Below, piece by piece: positions 25,829-34,552 of a stretch of DNA of 46,812 nucleotides. Each line of letters starts with the position of its first letter. The stretch's first letter is position 1. Source of the DNA: Micromonospora okii (lineage in GTDB: Bacteria > Actinomycetota > Actinomycetes > Mycobacteriales > Micromonosporaceae); NCBI RefSeq assembly GCF_020884795.1, contig NZ_BBZF01000030.1, positions 1-46,812 on the forward strand. Direction: 5' to 3'. Both the position numbers and the translations under genes were made by a program. The notes beneath the pieces were generated by a model that saw only the letters and a program-made list of their open reading frames with translations, was not told where the DNA came from and made no database searches.

Positions 25829-28308
25829 TCCGGCTGACCCTGCGCAGCATGCGGGCCGACGCGCTGCGGCTGCTGCTCTGCGCGCTGGCCGTGGTGCTCG
25901 GCGTCGCGTTCGTCGCCGGCACCCTGATCTTCACCGACGGGATGAAGCGCGGCGCGTACGAGCGCGCGGGCACCTTCGACCGGCACACCGACGCCGGCGT
26001 GTACGCCGAGCGGGACCCCCTCCCGCCCGCTCTGGTCGAGAAGGTGCGCGCGGTCGACGGGGTCCGCGCCGCCGCCGGCGAGCTGACCGGCACCGCCGGG
26101 GTGCTCGGCTCCGACGGCCGGCCCGTCCTCGGCTTCGCCGTCCTCGCCGCGATCCCCACCGAGACGGCCCTCCAGTCGTACGACGTGGTGGCCGGGCGGC
26201 TGCCACAGCGCCCCGGTGAGCTGGTCCTCGACGCGCCGACCGTGGCCGAGGAGGGGTTCACCCTCGGCGCGCCGGTGAAGGTGGGCGGCAGCGGGGGAGC
26301 GGCCCGCCCGTACACCCTGGTCGGCACGGTCGACGTGGCCGGCACCTCCCGGGACGTCGGCGGGCCGTTCATCGGCCTCACCGGCCCCGACGCCCTCGCG
26401 GTGACGGCGGAGAAGGGCTACGGGCGGATCATGGTGGCCGCCGAGCCCGGCGTGCCGGTGGCGGAGCTCGCCGACCGGCTGGCGGCGGTGGCCGGTCCCG
26501 GCGTGGACGTGAAGGACCGGCAGGGGCTCCTGGACGCCGCCGTCGACGACGCCGTGCGCGACCTGGAGCAGTTCAACCTGTTCCTGCTCACCTTCGCGGC
26601 GGTGGCCGTGCTGGTGGCCGGGTTCGTCATCGCCAACACCTTCGCCATCGTGCTCGCCCAGCGCGCCCGGCGTACGGCGCTGCTGCGGCTGGTCGGCGCG
26701 ACCCGGGGGCAGGTGTTCCGGGCGGCGCTGCTGGAGGCGACGGTGACGGGGCTGACCGCGTCGGCGCTCGGATTGGCGGCCGGCGTGGGCCTCGCCGCCG
26801 GCCTGCGCGCCGCGATGGCCGCGTTCGAGGCGCCGATCGGCGGCGGGCTCGCCGTCACCGCGCCGACCGTGCTGCTCTGTCTGCTGCTCGGCACCGCCGT
26901 CACCGCCGGCGCCGCCGCCGTCCCGGCGTGGCGGGGCACCCGGATCGCGCCGGTGGCCGCGCTCACCGACGCGGCGGTGCAGCCGTCGAGCCGGGCCGGC
27001 CGGGTCCGGCTGGCCGCCGGGGCGCTCGTCTTCGCCGCCGGGGCGGCCGCGTTGGTCTCGGCGGGGTTCGCCGGCCAGGTGTGGCTGGTCGCGGCCGGCG
27101 GGGTGCTCACCTTCTTCGGCATCGTCCTGTTCGGCCCGGTGCTGGTGCCGGCGCTGGTGCGGGTGTTCGGCGCCCCGGCGCGCCGCCTGTTCGGGGCGAC
27201 CGCCGCGCTCGCCGTGGCGAACGCCGTGCGCAACCCGCGCCGCATCGCCGCCACCACCACCGCCCTGGTCATCGGCATCGGTCTGGTCTCCGCGTTCGTG
27301 GTGGGGGCGAGCAGCGTCAAGTCCGGCATCGAGCGGGCCGTGGACAAGCAGATCGGGGTGGACTTCGTGGTGACCGGCATCGGCGGGAACGTGCCACCGA
27401 CCCTCGCGGCCGAGCTGGCCGCGCGTGGCGAGCTGGGCGCCGTGCACGAGCAGCGCAGACGGATCACCGGCGGCGTCGAGCTGCGCTCCGCGCACCCGGC
27501 GCTGGTCGGGCGCACCCTGACCGGTGTGGACGCCGGCGACGTCGGTCGGCTCGGGTCTGGCCGGGTGCTGGTGCACCGGGAGCTGGCCCGGGACCGGGGC
27601 TGGGCGGTCGGCGACCGGATCACGCTGGCCGGGCGGCAGTTCACCGTGGCCGCGGTGGTGACCGCCGGCGGGTCCGTGTTGGCCGGCAGCTCCGTCCCGG
27701 TCGGGCACGTGGTCGACCTGGCGGACACCGACTTCACCCGGCTCTTCCCGGCCGAACGCGGCTTCATCGTCGAGGCCGACCCGGCCGCCGGGGTTCCCGC
27801 CGAGCGGGCGCGGCAGGCCATCGAGTCGGTCGTGGCCCGCTACCCGACGGTCAACCTGATGGACCAGGCGGCGTACAAGAAGATGCTCACCGGCACGGTC
27901 GACATGCTGCTGGCCTTCGTCACCGCGCTGCTCGGCCTGGCCGTGTGCATCGCGCTGGTCGGGGTGGCGAACACGCTGAGCCTGTCGGTGGTGGAGCGGT
28001 CCCGGGAGAACACCCTGCTGCGCGCGCTCGGGCTGACCCGGGGCCGGATGCGGGCCATGCTCGCCGTCGAGGCGGTGCTGACGGCGCTGGTCGGGACGGT
28101 GCTCGGGGTGGGCCTCGGCACCGGGGCCGGGGCAGGGGCGGTGGCGGTGGTCGACCGCATCGGCGGCGACTTCACGCTGGTGCTGCCGTGGGGCCGGCTC
28201 GGGCTGATCCTCGCGGTGGCGGTGCTGGCCGCGCTCGCCGCCTCGATCCTCCCGGCCCGCCACGCCCTGGGGGGAAGGAAGGGCCCCGCGTTAACGCTTT
28301 CGGTATAG
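25825..28308 (+). CDS. FtsX-family ABC permease (double FtsX domain)
   Basis: An 827-residue membrane protein with the usual MacB-like layout for actinomycetes: one N-terminal helix (LRLLLCALAVVLGVAFVAGTLIF), a large MacB periplasmic-type extracellular domain, three helices with the FtsX motif around FVIANTFAIVLAQRARRTALLRLVGATRG, then a second copy of the same arrangement (a helix at about 27240, extracellular domain, and final three helices with a VGVANTLSLSVVERSREN motif). ATG at 25825 overlaps the ATPase stop. The last residues (GGRKGPALTLSV) and the stop codon are encoded inside the repeat element at 28273-28327 and do not look like a normal FtsX end, so the native C-terminus has probably been replaced. 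Likely still functional. Confidence 0.93.
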   Translation: MIRLTLRSMRADALRLLLCALAVVLGVAFVAGTLIFTDGMKRGAYERAGTFDRHTDAGVYAERDPLPPALVEKVRAVDGVRAAAGELTGTAGVLGSDGRPVLGFAVLAAIPTETALQSYDVVAGRLPQRPGELVLDAPTVAEEGFTLGAPVKVGGSGGAARPYTLVGTVDVAGTSRDVGGPFIGLTGPDALAVTAEKGYGRIMVAAEPGVPVAELADRLAAVAGPGVDVKDRQGLLDAAVDDAVRDLEQFNLFLLTFAAVAVLVAGFVIANTFAIVLAQRARRTALLRLVGATRGQVFRAALLEATVTGLTASALGLAAGVGLAAGLRAAMAAFEAPIGGGLAVTAPTVLLCLLLGTAVTAGAAAVPAWRGTRIAPVAALTDAAVQPSSRAGRVRLAAGALVFAAGAAALVSAGFAGQVWLVAAGGVLTFFGIVLFGPVLVPALVRVFGAPARRLFGATAALAVANAVRNPRRIAATTTALVIGIGLVSAFVVGASSVKSGIERAVDKQIGVDFVVTGIGGNVPPTLAAELAARGELGAVHEQRRRITGGVELRSAHPALVGRTLTGVDAGDVGRLGSGRVLVHRELARDRGWAVGDRITLAGRQFTVAAVVTAGGSVLAGSSVPVGHVVDLADTDFTRLFPAERGFIVEADPAAGVPAERARQAIESVVARYPTVNLMDQAAYKKMLTGTVDMLLAFVTALLGLAVCIALVGVANTLSLSVVERSRENTLLRALGLTRGRMRAMLAVEAVLTALVGTVLGVGLGTGAGAGAVAVVDRIGGDFTLVLPWGRLGLILAVAVLAALAASILPARHALGGRKGPALTLSV

Positions 28309-28327
28309 GAAGGGCCCCTTCCCAACC
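28273..28327 (+). repeat. GGGGCCCC/GTTAAC intergenic element, copy 2
   Basis: A 55-bp element related to the one at 20382-20437, in the opposite orientation. Two GGGCCCC boxes flank GTTAAC. It begins inside the permease gene and supplies its last codons and TAG stop (28306-28308), and it directly abuts the following terminator hairpin. Confidence 0.82.
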
Positions 28328-28374
28328 GGCCGGCCCGGCGGGCCTCTTCCCGAGGCGTCCGCCGGGCCGGCCGG
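28326..28374. terminator. Bidirectional terminator hairpin
   Basis: Perfect 16-bp outer stem (28326-28341 with 28359-28374) plus an inner GCCTC/GAGGC stem. It sits between the convergent permease and nucleotide-sugar dehydrogenase genes. Confidence 0.78.
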
Positions 28375-28378
28375 CCGT

Positions 28379-29641
28379 TCAGAGGCGCTCGACCGTCGGG
28401 CCGTGGCACCGGTTGCGGGCGTCGAAGACGTACCGGGCGTGCCGCGCCACCAGGTCGTAGTCGAGGCAGTCGTGGTCGGTGACCACCACCACGGCGTCGG
28501 CCTCGCGGACCTCGCGCTCGGTCAGCCCGACCACGGTCACCCCACCGGGCAGGTGGTGCGGCTCGACGTACGGCTCGACCGCCCGCACCCGCGCGCCGAG
28601 GGCCTGCAACCGGCGGGCCACGTCGACGGCGGGGGAGTCGCGCACGTCGCCGGTGTTCTTCTTGTACGCCAGCCCGAGCAGCAGCAGCCGGGCCCCGCTG
28701 ACCGCCCGCCCGGCCCGGTTCAGCCCGTTCATGATCCGCTGGGCGACGTGCTCCGGCATCTCGTGGTTGACGTCGTTGGCCAGCTCGATGAACCGGAACT
28801 GCCGCCCCAGCCGGCGCTTGACCTGCCAGGAGAGGTAGCACGGGTCGATCGGCAGGCAGTGTCCGCCGACGCCGGGACCGGGCCGGAACGGCATGAACCC
28901 GAACGGCTTGGTCTCGGCCGCCTCGATCGCCGCCCAGACGTCGATGTCGAGGTGGTGGCTGAGCATGGTCAACTCGTTGATCAGCGCGATGTTGACCTGG
29001 CGGAACGTGTTCTCGATGAGCTTGGTCAGCTCGGCCACCCGGGTCGAGTCCACCGGCACGGTCCGCTCCACCAGCCGCCGGTAGAACGCGTCGACCCGGT
29101 CCCGGGACGCCGCGTCCACCCCCGAGACGACCTTCGGGGTGTTCTCCAGCCTCCAGACCGGGTTGCCGGGGTCGATCCGCTCGGGGCTGTAGCCGAGGTG
29201 GAAGTCACCGGGGGCGGTCAGCCCGCTGGCCGACTCCAGCAGCGGCCGGAGCAGCTCCTCGGTGGTGCCCGGGTAGGTGGTCGACTCCAGCACCACCGCG
29301 CAGCCGGGCCGCACGTACGGGCCGATGCCGACCCCGGCCTGCTCGACGTGGCTCAGGTCGGGCACGCCGTCGCGCAGCGGGGTCGGCACGGTGATGACGC
29401 AGATGTCGAAGCCCTCGGCGTCGGCGTACTCGGTGCTCGGGTGGTACCGGCCGCTGCCCAGGGCCCGGCCGAGCCGGTCGGCGGGGATGTCCTCGACGAA
29501 GGACTCGCCCGAGGCGAGCCGCTTGACCCGCTCGGCGTTGACGTCGAGGCCGACGACCTCCATGCCCGCCTCGACGGCCCGTACCGCCAGCGGCAGGCCG
29601 ACGTATCCCTGCCCGATGACGACCAACTTCTCAGCGCTCAC
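28379..29641 (-). CDS. Nucleotide-sugar dehydrogenase (UDP-sugar, WecC/TviB-like)
   Basis: A 420-residue NAD-dependent enzyme that oxidises C6 of a UDP-hexose or UDP-HexNAc to the uronic acid. Starts at GTG 29641 with GGGAG seven bases upstream. N-terminal Rossmann motif VVIGQGYVGLPLA, substrate-helix ESTTYPGTTEE, central TKLIENTFRQVNIALINE, the catalytic loop GPGVGGHCLPIDPCYLSW with the active Cys, and the C-terminal domain with LGLAYKKNTGDVRDSP. The GHCLPIDPYYL-type pattern with a Cys in place of the second Tyr resembles UDP-ManNAc or UDP-GlcNAc dehydrogenases more than UDP-glucose dehydrogenase. It likely feeds surface polysaccharide or glycoconjugate synthesis. It lies alone, convergent with the ABC permease. 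A -10-like TACGCT (minus strand, 29681-29686) precedes it. Confidence 0.93.
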   Translation of the reverse strand: MSAEKLVVIGQGYVGLPLAVRAVEAGMEVVGLDVNAERVKRLASGESFVEDIPADRLGRALGSGRYHPSTEYADAEGFDICVITVPTPLRDGVPDLSHVEQAGVGIGPYVRPGCAVVLESTTYPGTTEELLRPLLESASGLTAPGDFHLGYSPERIDPGNPVWRLENTPKVVSGVDAASRDRVDAFYRRLVERTVPVDSTRVAELTKLIENTFRQVNIALINELTMLSHHLDIDVWAAIEAAETKPFGFMPFRPGPGVGGHCLPIDPCYLSWQVKRRLGRQFRFIELANDVNHEMPEHVAQRIMNGLNRAGRAVSGARLLLLGLAYKKNTGDVRDSPAVDVARRLQALGARVRAVEPYVEPHHLPGGVTVVGLTEREVREADAVVVVTDHDCLDYDLVARHARYVFDARNRCHGPTVERL

Positions 29642-29743
29642 GCGTGCTCCCGCAGCAGACGACGGATCGTGCTCCTCGTCAGCGTAAGTGAGCTTCTGTG
29701 TTTTAAGTCCGATTTGAGAAAGGCGTGGCGGGTGGGAAAGCCG

Positions 29744-29781
29744 CGACCCCGGCCGGGATCGGGTGATCCGGGCCGGGGTCG
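29744..29781 (-). terminator. Terminator of the Ser/Thr kinase gene
   Basis: An 11-bp outer stem (29744-29754 with 29771-29781) and a five-bp inner stem, beginning 15 bases past the kinase stop. Confidence 0.65.
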
Positions 29782-29795
29782 GTGGAGGCGGGGCG

Positions 29796-31199
29796 TCAGT
29801 TCTCGTCGTCGAGCGGCGGGTCCGCCGGGGTGCTCGCAGTGGTCGGCGGCGGCTCCTCCGGGGTGCTGGCCGTGGGGGTCGGCTTGACCGGCGGGGCGGT
29901 CGTCGGGACCGGCTTCTCCGACGGCCTCGTCGACGGCACGCCCGACGGCTGCGGGCCGGGCGACCCGCTCGGCGTCGGGCTCGGCGTCGCGCTGGCCGGC
30001 GCCGAGGTCCGCCCCGGGCCCGGCCGGTACGTGCGCTCCTGCTCGACCACCGACTCCTCGGTGGCGCCCACGTCGTCGGTGCGCGGCGTCGGCACGGCCG
30101 CGGGCGCGGTCGGCTTGAAGTTCGTCGCGGGCGCTTCCTTGTCGCTGGACATGCCCAGGGCCGCACCGAGCGCGGCCAAGGCCACCAGCACGGCCGCGAG
30201 CGCGCCGACCAGCGTCCCGCGCCGGCCGGCGCGCCCGATGGTCGACTGCCCGGCGGCGGCAGCCGGCAGCACCGGCGGCAGGTCGTCGCGGGTGGTGCCG
30301 CTGGCACCCGCGGGGCGGGCGGCGGTTGGCCCGCGCAGCGCGACCGGTACGACGTTCGTCGGCGCCGAACCGTCCGCGATGGTGGCCCGCGCGGCCTCGG
30401 CCATCTCCGTGCCCGTGGCGAACCGCTCCGCCGGATCCTTCGCCAGGGCCCGGAACACCAGCTCCCGCACCGGCGCGGGGATCTCCTGCGGCAGCTCCGG
30501 CGGCTCGTCGTCCAGGTGCCGCACGGCCACCTGCAACGGGTTGTCGCCGGTGAACGGCGGCCCGCCGGTCAGGCAGCAGTACGCCACCGCGCCGAGCGCG
30601 TAGATGTCGGTCGCCCCGGAGACCGGTCGCCCGGCCGCCTGCTCGGGGGCCATGTAGAGCGCGGTGCCCGGCACCGCGTTGGCGCTGGTGATGCTGGTTA
30701 CGTTGGTCGACCGGGCCACCCCGAAGTCGACCAGCACGACGGTGCCGTCCTCCTGCACGAGCAGGTTGCTCGGCTTGACGTCGCGGTGCACGATGCCGCC
30801 GACGTGCGCCGCGTGCAGCGCCTCGGCAGCCTGGGCCACGATCGACATGGTCTCCGCCACGCCGAGCTGCCCCGCCGCCTCGATCCGCCGCGACAGCGGC
30901 TCGCCCTCGACGAACTCCATGACCAGGTAGTCGGCCCGCCCGCCGTCGGCCAGGTCGTCCTCGCCGCAGTCGTAGACCTGCACGATGCCGGGGTGCCGCA
31001 GGGCCGCCATGATCCGGGCCTCGGCGCGGAACCGGGCGATGAAGTCGGGGTCGGAGACGAGCGCGGGCAGCAGGACCTTGACCGCGACCCGTCGGCCGAG
31101 GATCTGGTCCGTGGCCCGCCAGACATCGCCCATGCCGCCGGTGGCGACACGGTCGTCCAGGCGGTACCGCCCGCTGAGCACGACTCCCGAAGACAACAC
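29796..31199 (-). CDS. Membrane-anchored eukaryotic-type Ser/Thr kinase
   Basis: A 467-residue PknB-like kinase. The kinase domain is complete: Gly loop ATGGMGDVW, VAVKVL with the ATP Lys, HRDVKPSN catalytic loop, VDFGVAR, and MAPEQAAGRPV; it covers about residues 11-265. A single membrane helix (GTLVGALAAVLVALAALG, about 330) is followed by a roughly 115-residue Pro/Thr/Ser-rich tail ending in an acidic DDEN, which lies outside the cell; it is not a PASTA domain. I start at GTG 31199, with TACGGT six bases upstream on this strand, suggesting a leaderless transcript. Divergent from the ECF sigma gene, so signalling from this kinase to the sigma factor is possible but unproven. Confidence 0.93.
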   Translation of the reverse strand: MLSSGVVLSGRYRLDDRVATGGMGDVWRATDQILGRRVAVKVLLPALVSDPDFIARFRAEARIMAALRHPGIVQVYDCGEDDLADGGRADYLVMEFVEGEPLSRRIEAAGQLGVAETMSIVAQAAEALHAAHVGGIVHRDVKPSNLLVQEDGTVVLVDFGVARSTNVTSITSANAVPGTALYMAPEQAAGRPVSGATDIYALGAVAYCCLTGGPPFTGDNPLQVAVRHLDDEPPELPQEIPAPVRELVFRALAKDPAERFATGTEMAEAARATIADGSAPTNVVPVALRGPTAARPAGASGTTRDDLPPVLPAAAAGQSTIGRAGRRGTLVGALAAVLVALAALGAALGMSSDKEAPATNFKPTAPAAVPTPRTDDVGATEESVVEQERTYRPGPGRTSAPASATPSPTPSGSPGPQPSGVPSTRPSEKPVPTTAPPVKPTPTASTPEEPPPTTASTPADPPLDDEN

Positions 31200-31563
31200 G
31201 TCAATACCGTACCCAGATCGGCCGCGGAGCACTTCTCGCGATACCGCCGGAGTGGATCGGCGCGCGCCACGGGCCGGGGCAGCGAGACGGCGGGCGCACC
31301 CGCTAGGGTGTGATCATCTAGCGACGAGCAGTCACGCCTTTTGCTGTGAGGAAGCTGTGGCCTGCGCGAACCGCGCCGGTCGCGGCGGGCCTGCCCGACC
31401 TCGGTCGACGGGGCGCGCGGGGTTGCCGTAGTGCCCTCGGCGTGCCGCATCACCGAGAGATACTTTTCACATTCCGCCTCGGGAGTCTTGACTTGTTCGC
31501 CCGCCCCACCGCTCACCGCGCGCTCGAGCGCCTCGGTCCCGCGCATCGGCCGGCGGGAGCGGC
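31200..31563. promoter_or_regulatory. Divergent region between kinase and sigma genes
   Basis: 364 bases without a credible gene. It holds the kinase promoter at its left end (see kinase entry) and an AT-richer stretch at about 31310-31360. TTGACT at 31491-31496 is a possible -35 for the sigma gene with no good -10. I find no clear ECF-type GGAAC/GTC pair. Confidence 0.35.
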
Positions 31564-32199
31564 GTGCCCGTGAGCGATGAGCTGGAAGAGGCGGTCGCGG
31601 CGGCACAGGCCGGCGACGAGGAGGCCTTCCGTTTCCTCTACCGCAGCCTGCAACCCGGGCTGCTGCGCTACCTGACCGCGTTGGTCGGGCCGGACGCGGA
31701 GGACGTGGCCTCGGAGACCTGGCTCCAGATCTCCCGCGACCTCTCCGGCTTCGTCGGTGGCGAGTTCCGGGCCTGGGCCGTCACCATCGCCCGGAACCGG
31801 GCGCTGGACCAGCTGCGCCGGCAGCGCCGTCGCCCCTCGCTGCCGGTGCCGGCGCAGGTGCTGGACGACCTGCCCGGCAACGCCGACACCGCCGAGCGGG
31901 CCGGCGAGACCCTGGGCACCGAGGCCGCGCTGGCGCTGATCGCCACGCTGCCGCCCCGGGAGGCCGAGGCCGTGCTGCTGCGCGCGGTGATCGGTCTGGA
32001 CGCCGAGAGCGCCGGCCGGGTGCTGGGCCGGCGGGCCGGCGCGGTGCGCACGGCCGCCCACCGGGGTCTGCGCCGGCTCGCCGCCCTGCTGCGGGGCCCG
32101 GACGCGCCCCCGGCCACCAGGGCGCACCCGACGCCGCCCCGCCCCCGGGCCGCCCGGCCGGCCTCCGGCGCGCCGCAGGCCGAGCCGGCGGACGGCTGA
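31564..32199 (+). CDS. ECF-type RNA polymerase sigma factor
   Basis: A 211-residue alternative sigma factor. Region 2: DEEAFRFLYRSLQPGLLRYL, EDVASETWLQISRDL and AWAVTIARNRALDQLRR, which melt and read the -10. A short linker leads to region 4 (LPPREAEAVLLRAVIGLDAESAGRVLGRRAGAVRTAAHRGLRRL), a helix-turn-helix for the -35. GGGAG at 31555-31559 serves either GTG at 31564 or 31570, so the exact start is uncertain by two codons. The C-terminal 30-40 residues are Pro/Ala-rich. The following membrane gene is a natural candidate for its regulator. Confidence 0.9.
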   Translation: MPVSDELEEAVAAAQAGDEEAFRFLYRSLQPGLLRYLTALVGPDAEDVASETWLQISRDLSGFVGGEFRAWAVTIARNRALDQLRRQRRRPSLPVPAQVLDDLPGNADTAERAGETLGTEAALALIATLPPREAEAVLLRAVIGLDAESAGRVLGRRAGAVRTAAHRGLRRLAALLRGPDAPPATRAHPTPPRPRAARPASGAPQAEPADG

Positions 32200-32214
32200 C
32201 GTGAGGGACAACCG

Positions 32215-33120
32215 ATGATCATGCGGCAACCCGGCCGGCCGGACCGGCAACCCGCCCGGCCGACCGACCGGGCGGAGTCCGACCGGCTCCTCGACGCGGC
32301 GCGCGGGCAGGGGCCGGCCACCGGCACGCCCGACCCCGCCGGCTGGTCCGCCTCCACCGGCTTGGCTGCCCCCACCGGCCTGCCCGACCCCGCAGACCGA
32401 CCGACCCCCACCGGCCCGACCGACCCCGGCGGCCGACCCGCCTCCACCCCCGCCGACCCGCTGGCCCGCCTGCTCGCCGCCGCGGCGGCCCCGGCCCGAG
32501 CCGGCGAACTCGCCGGGGAGGAGGCGGCGCTGGCCGCGTTCCGGGCCGCCCGGGCCGCCCCCGCCCCCGGGCCGGCTCCCCGCCGGCGCCGCCTCACCGT
32601 CGCGGCGCTGGCCTGGCTCGGGGCGCTGGCCGCCACCGCCACCGCCGGCGTCGCCGTCGCGGCGGTCACCCTGGACCGCGAGGCACCCGACCCCCGGCCC
32701 GTGCCGAGCACCGCGCCGGCCGATCCCACCCGCCCGGCCCCCGCGCCCTCCGGCCCGGCCGCGTCGTCGCCCGCGCCGGGGGCCGGCGCGCCGTCCCCGG
32801 CCACCCCCGACCGGTCCCCGAGGCCCGGCCCCGGCGCGCCGGATCGCCCTGACGCCCCACAGGTGCGCGGGCTGTGCCGGGCGTACCTGGCGAAGCCGGC
32901 CGCGCGGCGCGACCGGGCGCTGGCCACCCCGGGGTACGCGCCCCTGGTGGCCGCCGCCGGCGGCGCGGACCGGGTCGAGGAGTTCTGCCTGCGCCTGCTG
33001 CCCGACGCGCGGCCCGCCGGCCCGCCCAAGGCCCGGCCCTCCCACGCCGGCCGCCCGACGCCCGAGGAGGACCGTCGGCCGGGCCGCGACAACGGCCGCC
33101 CCGGCGCGAACGCGGCGTGA
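32215..33120 (+). CDS. One-pass membrane protein, candidate anti-sigma partner
   Basis: A 301-residue protein. About 100 N-terminal residues are Pro/Thr/Asp-rich, low-complexity and built from imperfect repeats of the TGP/PDPAG kind. A short helical segment follows, then a membrane helix (RRRLTVAALAWLGALAATAT, about residues 122-150), a Pro/Ser-rich extracellular linker, and a compact Cys-containing end with LCRAYL and EFCLRLL, whose two cysteines could form a disulphide. No HxxxCxxC zinc anti-sigma motif is present. It begins 15 bases after the sigma gene. Regulation of the sigma factor is inferred only from position and topology. Confidence 0.8.
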   Translation: MIMRQPGRPDRQPARPTDRAESDRLLDAARGQGPATGTPDPAGWSASTGLAAPTGLPDPADRPTPTGPTDPGGRPASTPADPLARLLAAAAAPARAGELAGEEAALAAFRAARAAPAPGPAPRRRRLTVAALAWLGALAATATAGVAVAAVTLDREAPDPRPVPSTAPADPTRPAPAPSGPAASSPAPGAGAPSPATPDRSPRPGPGAPDRPDAPQVRGLCRAYLAKPAARRDRALATPGYAPLVAAAGGADRVEEFCLRLLPDARPAGPPKARPSHAGRPTPEEDRRPGRDNGRPGANAA

Positions 33121-33240
33121 CACTGTGACAGCCGCGGACGCCGCCTGACCTGGAAGCAGGCGCGCAGGCGGAACGACCTGGAAACATCTGTTACGCCAGA
33201 ACGAGCGGATTCCCTCTGCTAGACAGAAAATGGTCGCAGC

Positions 33241-33278
33241 GCGGACGCCGGGTCCGGAACCTCCGGCGAGGCGTCCGC
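33241..33278 (+). terminator. Hairpin before egtA
   Basis: Nine-bp stem (33241-33249 with 33270-33278), an inner CCGG/CCGG stem and a nearby short T-run (33282-33285). It may terminate the sigma/membrane gene unit or act as a leader hairpin of egtA. Confidence 0.45.
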
Positions 33279-33316
33279 CGATTTTGCTCCCAGCCCCGCG
33301 AGGGAGGGAACGCTTC

Positions 33317-34552
33317 GTGGTGACGTCACCGGAACTGGACCGGACGGCTCCGATCCGTGGGGTGGAGGACGCGGTCCGACACATCGCCCGGATCTGCTTC
33401 AAGACCGGCCCGCCCGTCCACACCGGCCTCGAACTGGAATGGACCGTGCACGACGCCGCCGACCCCGCTCGCCCCGTGGAGACCGAGCGGCTCCGGGCGG
33501 CCCTGGGGCCGCACAGCCCCGCCACCATCGACAGCTCCGGTCCCGCCGCCCCGCTGCGGCACGGGGGCGCCGTGACCGTCGAGCCCGGCGGCCAGCTTGA
33601 GATCTCCACCGCGCCACGCTCCTCGCTCGCCGCGCTGATCGACGCCACGAGCGACGAGATCGCCCAGGTGACCCGCCTGCTGCGCGCCGCCGGCCTGGTG
33701 CTCGGGCGCACCGGCATCGACCCGTGGCGCACCCCCCGGCCGACCGTCGACACCCCCCGCTACCGCGCCATGCGCAGCGTCTTCGACCGGCACGGCCCCG
33801 CCGGCCGGACCATGATGTGCAGCACCGCCGGCCTGCAGGTCTGCCTGGACGCGGGCGAGCCGGCCCACCTCCCGGCCCGCTGGGCGGCGGCGCACGCCGT
33901 CGGCCCGCCGCTGCTCGCCGCGTTCGCCACCGCCGGGCGTCACGCCGGGCGGCACACCGGGTGGGCGTCCGCCCGGATGGCGACGTGGCTGGGCATCGAC
34001 CCGGCCCGGAGCCGCCCGGTCTGGTCGCCGGCCGACCCCGACGCCGACCCGGTCGCGGCCTGGGCGGCGTACGCGCTGGCGGCCCCGCTGCTCTGCCTGC
34101 GCTCCGGCGACGGCGACTGGACCCCGCCGCCCGGGGTGACCTTCGCCGACTGGGCCGCCGGGGCGCTGTCCCGCCCGCCCACCGCCGACGACCTGGACTA
34201 CCACCTGGGCACGCTCTTCCCCGTGGTCCGCCCCCGGGGGTACCTGGAGCTGCGCTACCTGGACGCCCAGCCCGGCCGGGACTGGACGCTGCCGCTCGTC
34301 GTGCTCGCGGCGATCTTCGCCGACCCAGGCACGGTCGCCCGCGCCACGGCGGTCGCCGCGCCGGTGGCCGACCGGTGGTACGTGGCGGCCCGGCACGGCC
34401 TCGCCGACCCGCCGCTGGCGCGCGCCGCCGCCGGCCTGCTCGACCTGGCGCTGGCCGCCCTGCCGGGGCTCGACCTGCCCGACCGGCTGCGCGAGGAGAC
34501 GACCCGAGGACTGCGGCGGCGGCTGGCCGCCACGGAGAGGGGATCGCAGTGA
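33317..34552 (+). CDS. egtA: Glutamate-cysteine ligase EgtA
   Basis: A 411-residue GCS2-type ligase that joins glutamate and cysteine to give gamma-glutamylcysteine, the sulphur donor for EgtB. Recognisable segments: ICFKTGPPVHTGLELEWTV (substrate pocket), GGAVTVEPGGQLEIST, and a late RPRGYLELRYLDAQPG. Start is GTG 33317 with GGGAGGGAA just upstream; an earlier ATG at 33230 has no ribosome site. The last codons overlap the egtB GTG by four bases (GTGA). The four-gene set egtABCD in order makes the assignment firm. Confidence 0.95.
   Translation: MVTSPELDRTAPIRGVEDAVRHIARICFKTGPPVHTGLELEWTVHDAADPARPVETERLRAALGPHSPATIDSSGPAAPLRHGGAVTVEPGGQLEISTAPRSSLAALIDATSDEIAQVTRLLRAAGLVLGRTGIDPWRTPRPTVDTPRYRAMRSVFDRHGPAGRTMMCSTAGLQVCLDAGEPAHLPARWAAAHAVGPPLLAAFATAGRHAGRHTGWASARMATWLGIDPARSRPVWSPADPDADPVAAWAAYALAAPLLCLRSGDGDWTPPPGVTFADWAAGALSRPPTADDLDYHLGTLFPVVRPRGYLELRYLDAQPGRDWTLPLVVLAAIFADPGTVARATAVAAPVADRWYVAARHGLADPPLARAAAGLLDLALAALPGLDLPDRLREETTRGLRRRLAATERGSQ

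Noticed and set aside
24940..28263. Minus-strand frame of about 1,100 codons opposite the ABC genes
   Set aside because: Arg/Gly/His-rich shadow; the plus strand encodes clear ABC domains.
31346..31573. 75-codon frame upstream of the sigma gene
   Set aside because: Overlaps the sigma start, has no Shine-Dalgarno and an Arg/Pro composition typical of noncoding high-GC frames.
32336..32460. Short CRISPR-like periodicity in the membrane protein gene
   Set aside because: It is an imperfect Pro/Thr/Asp coding repeat without spacers.
33170..33192. GGAAC followed by GTT as an ECF/SigR-type promoter before egtA
   Set aside because: The spacer is about 15 bases, shorter than the 18 expected for SigR-type promoters.
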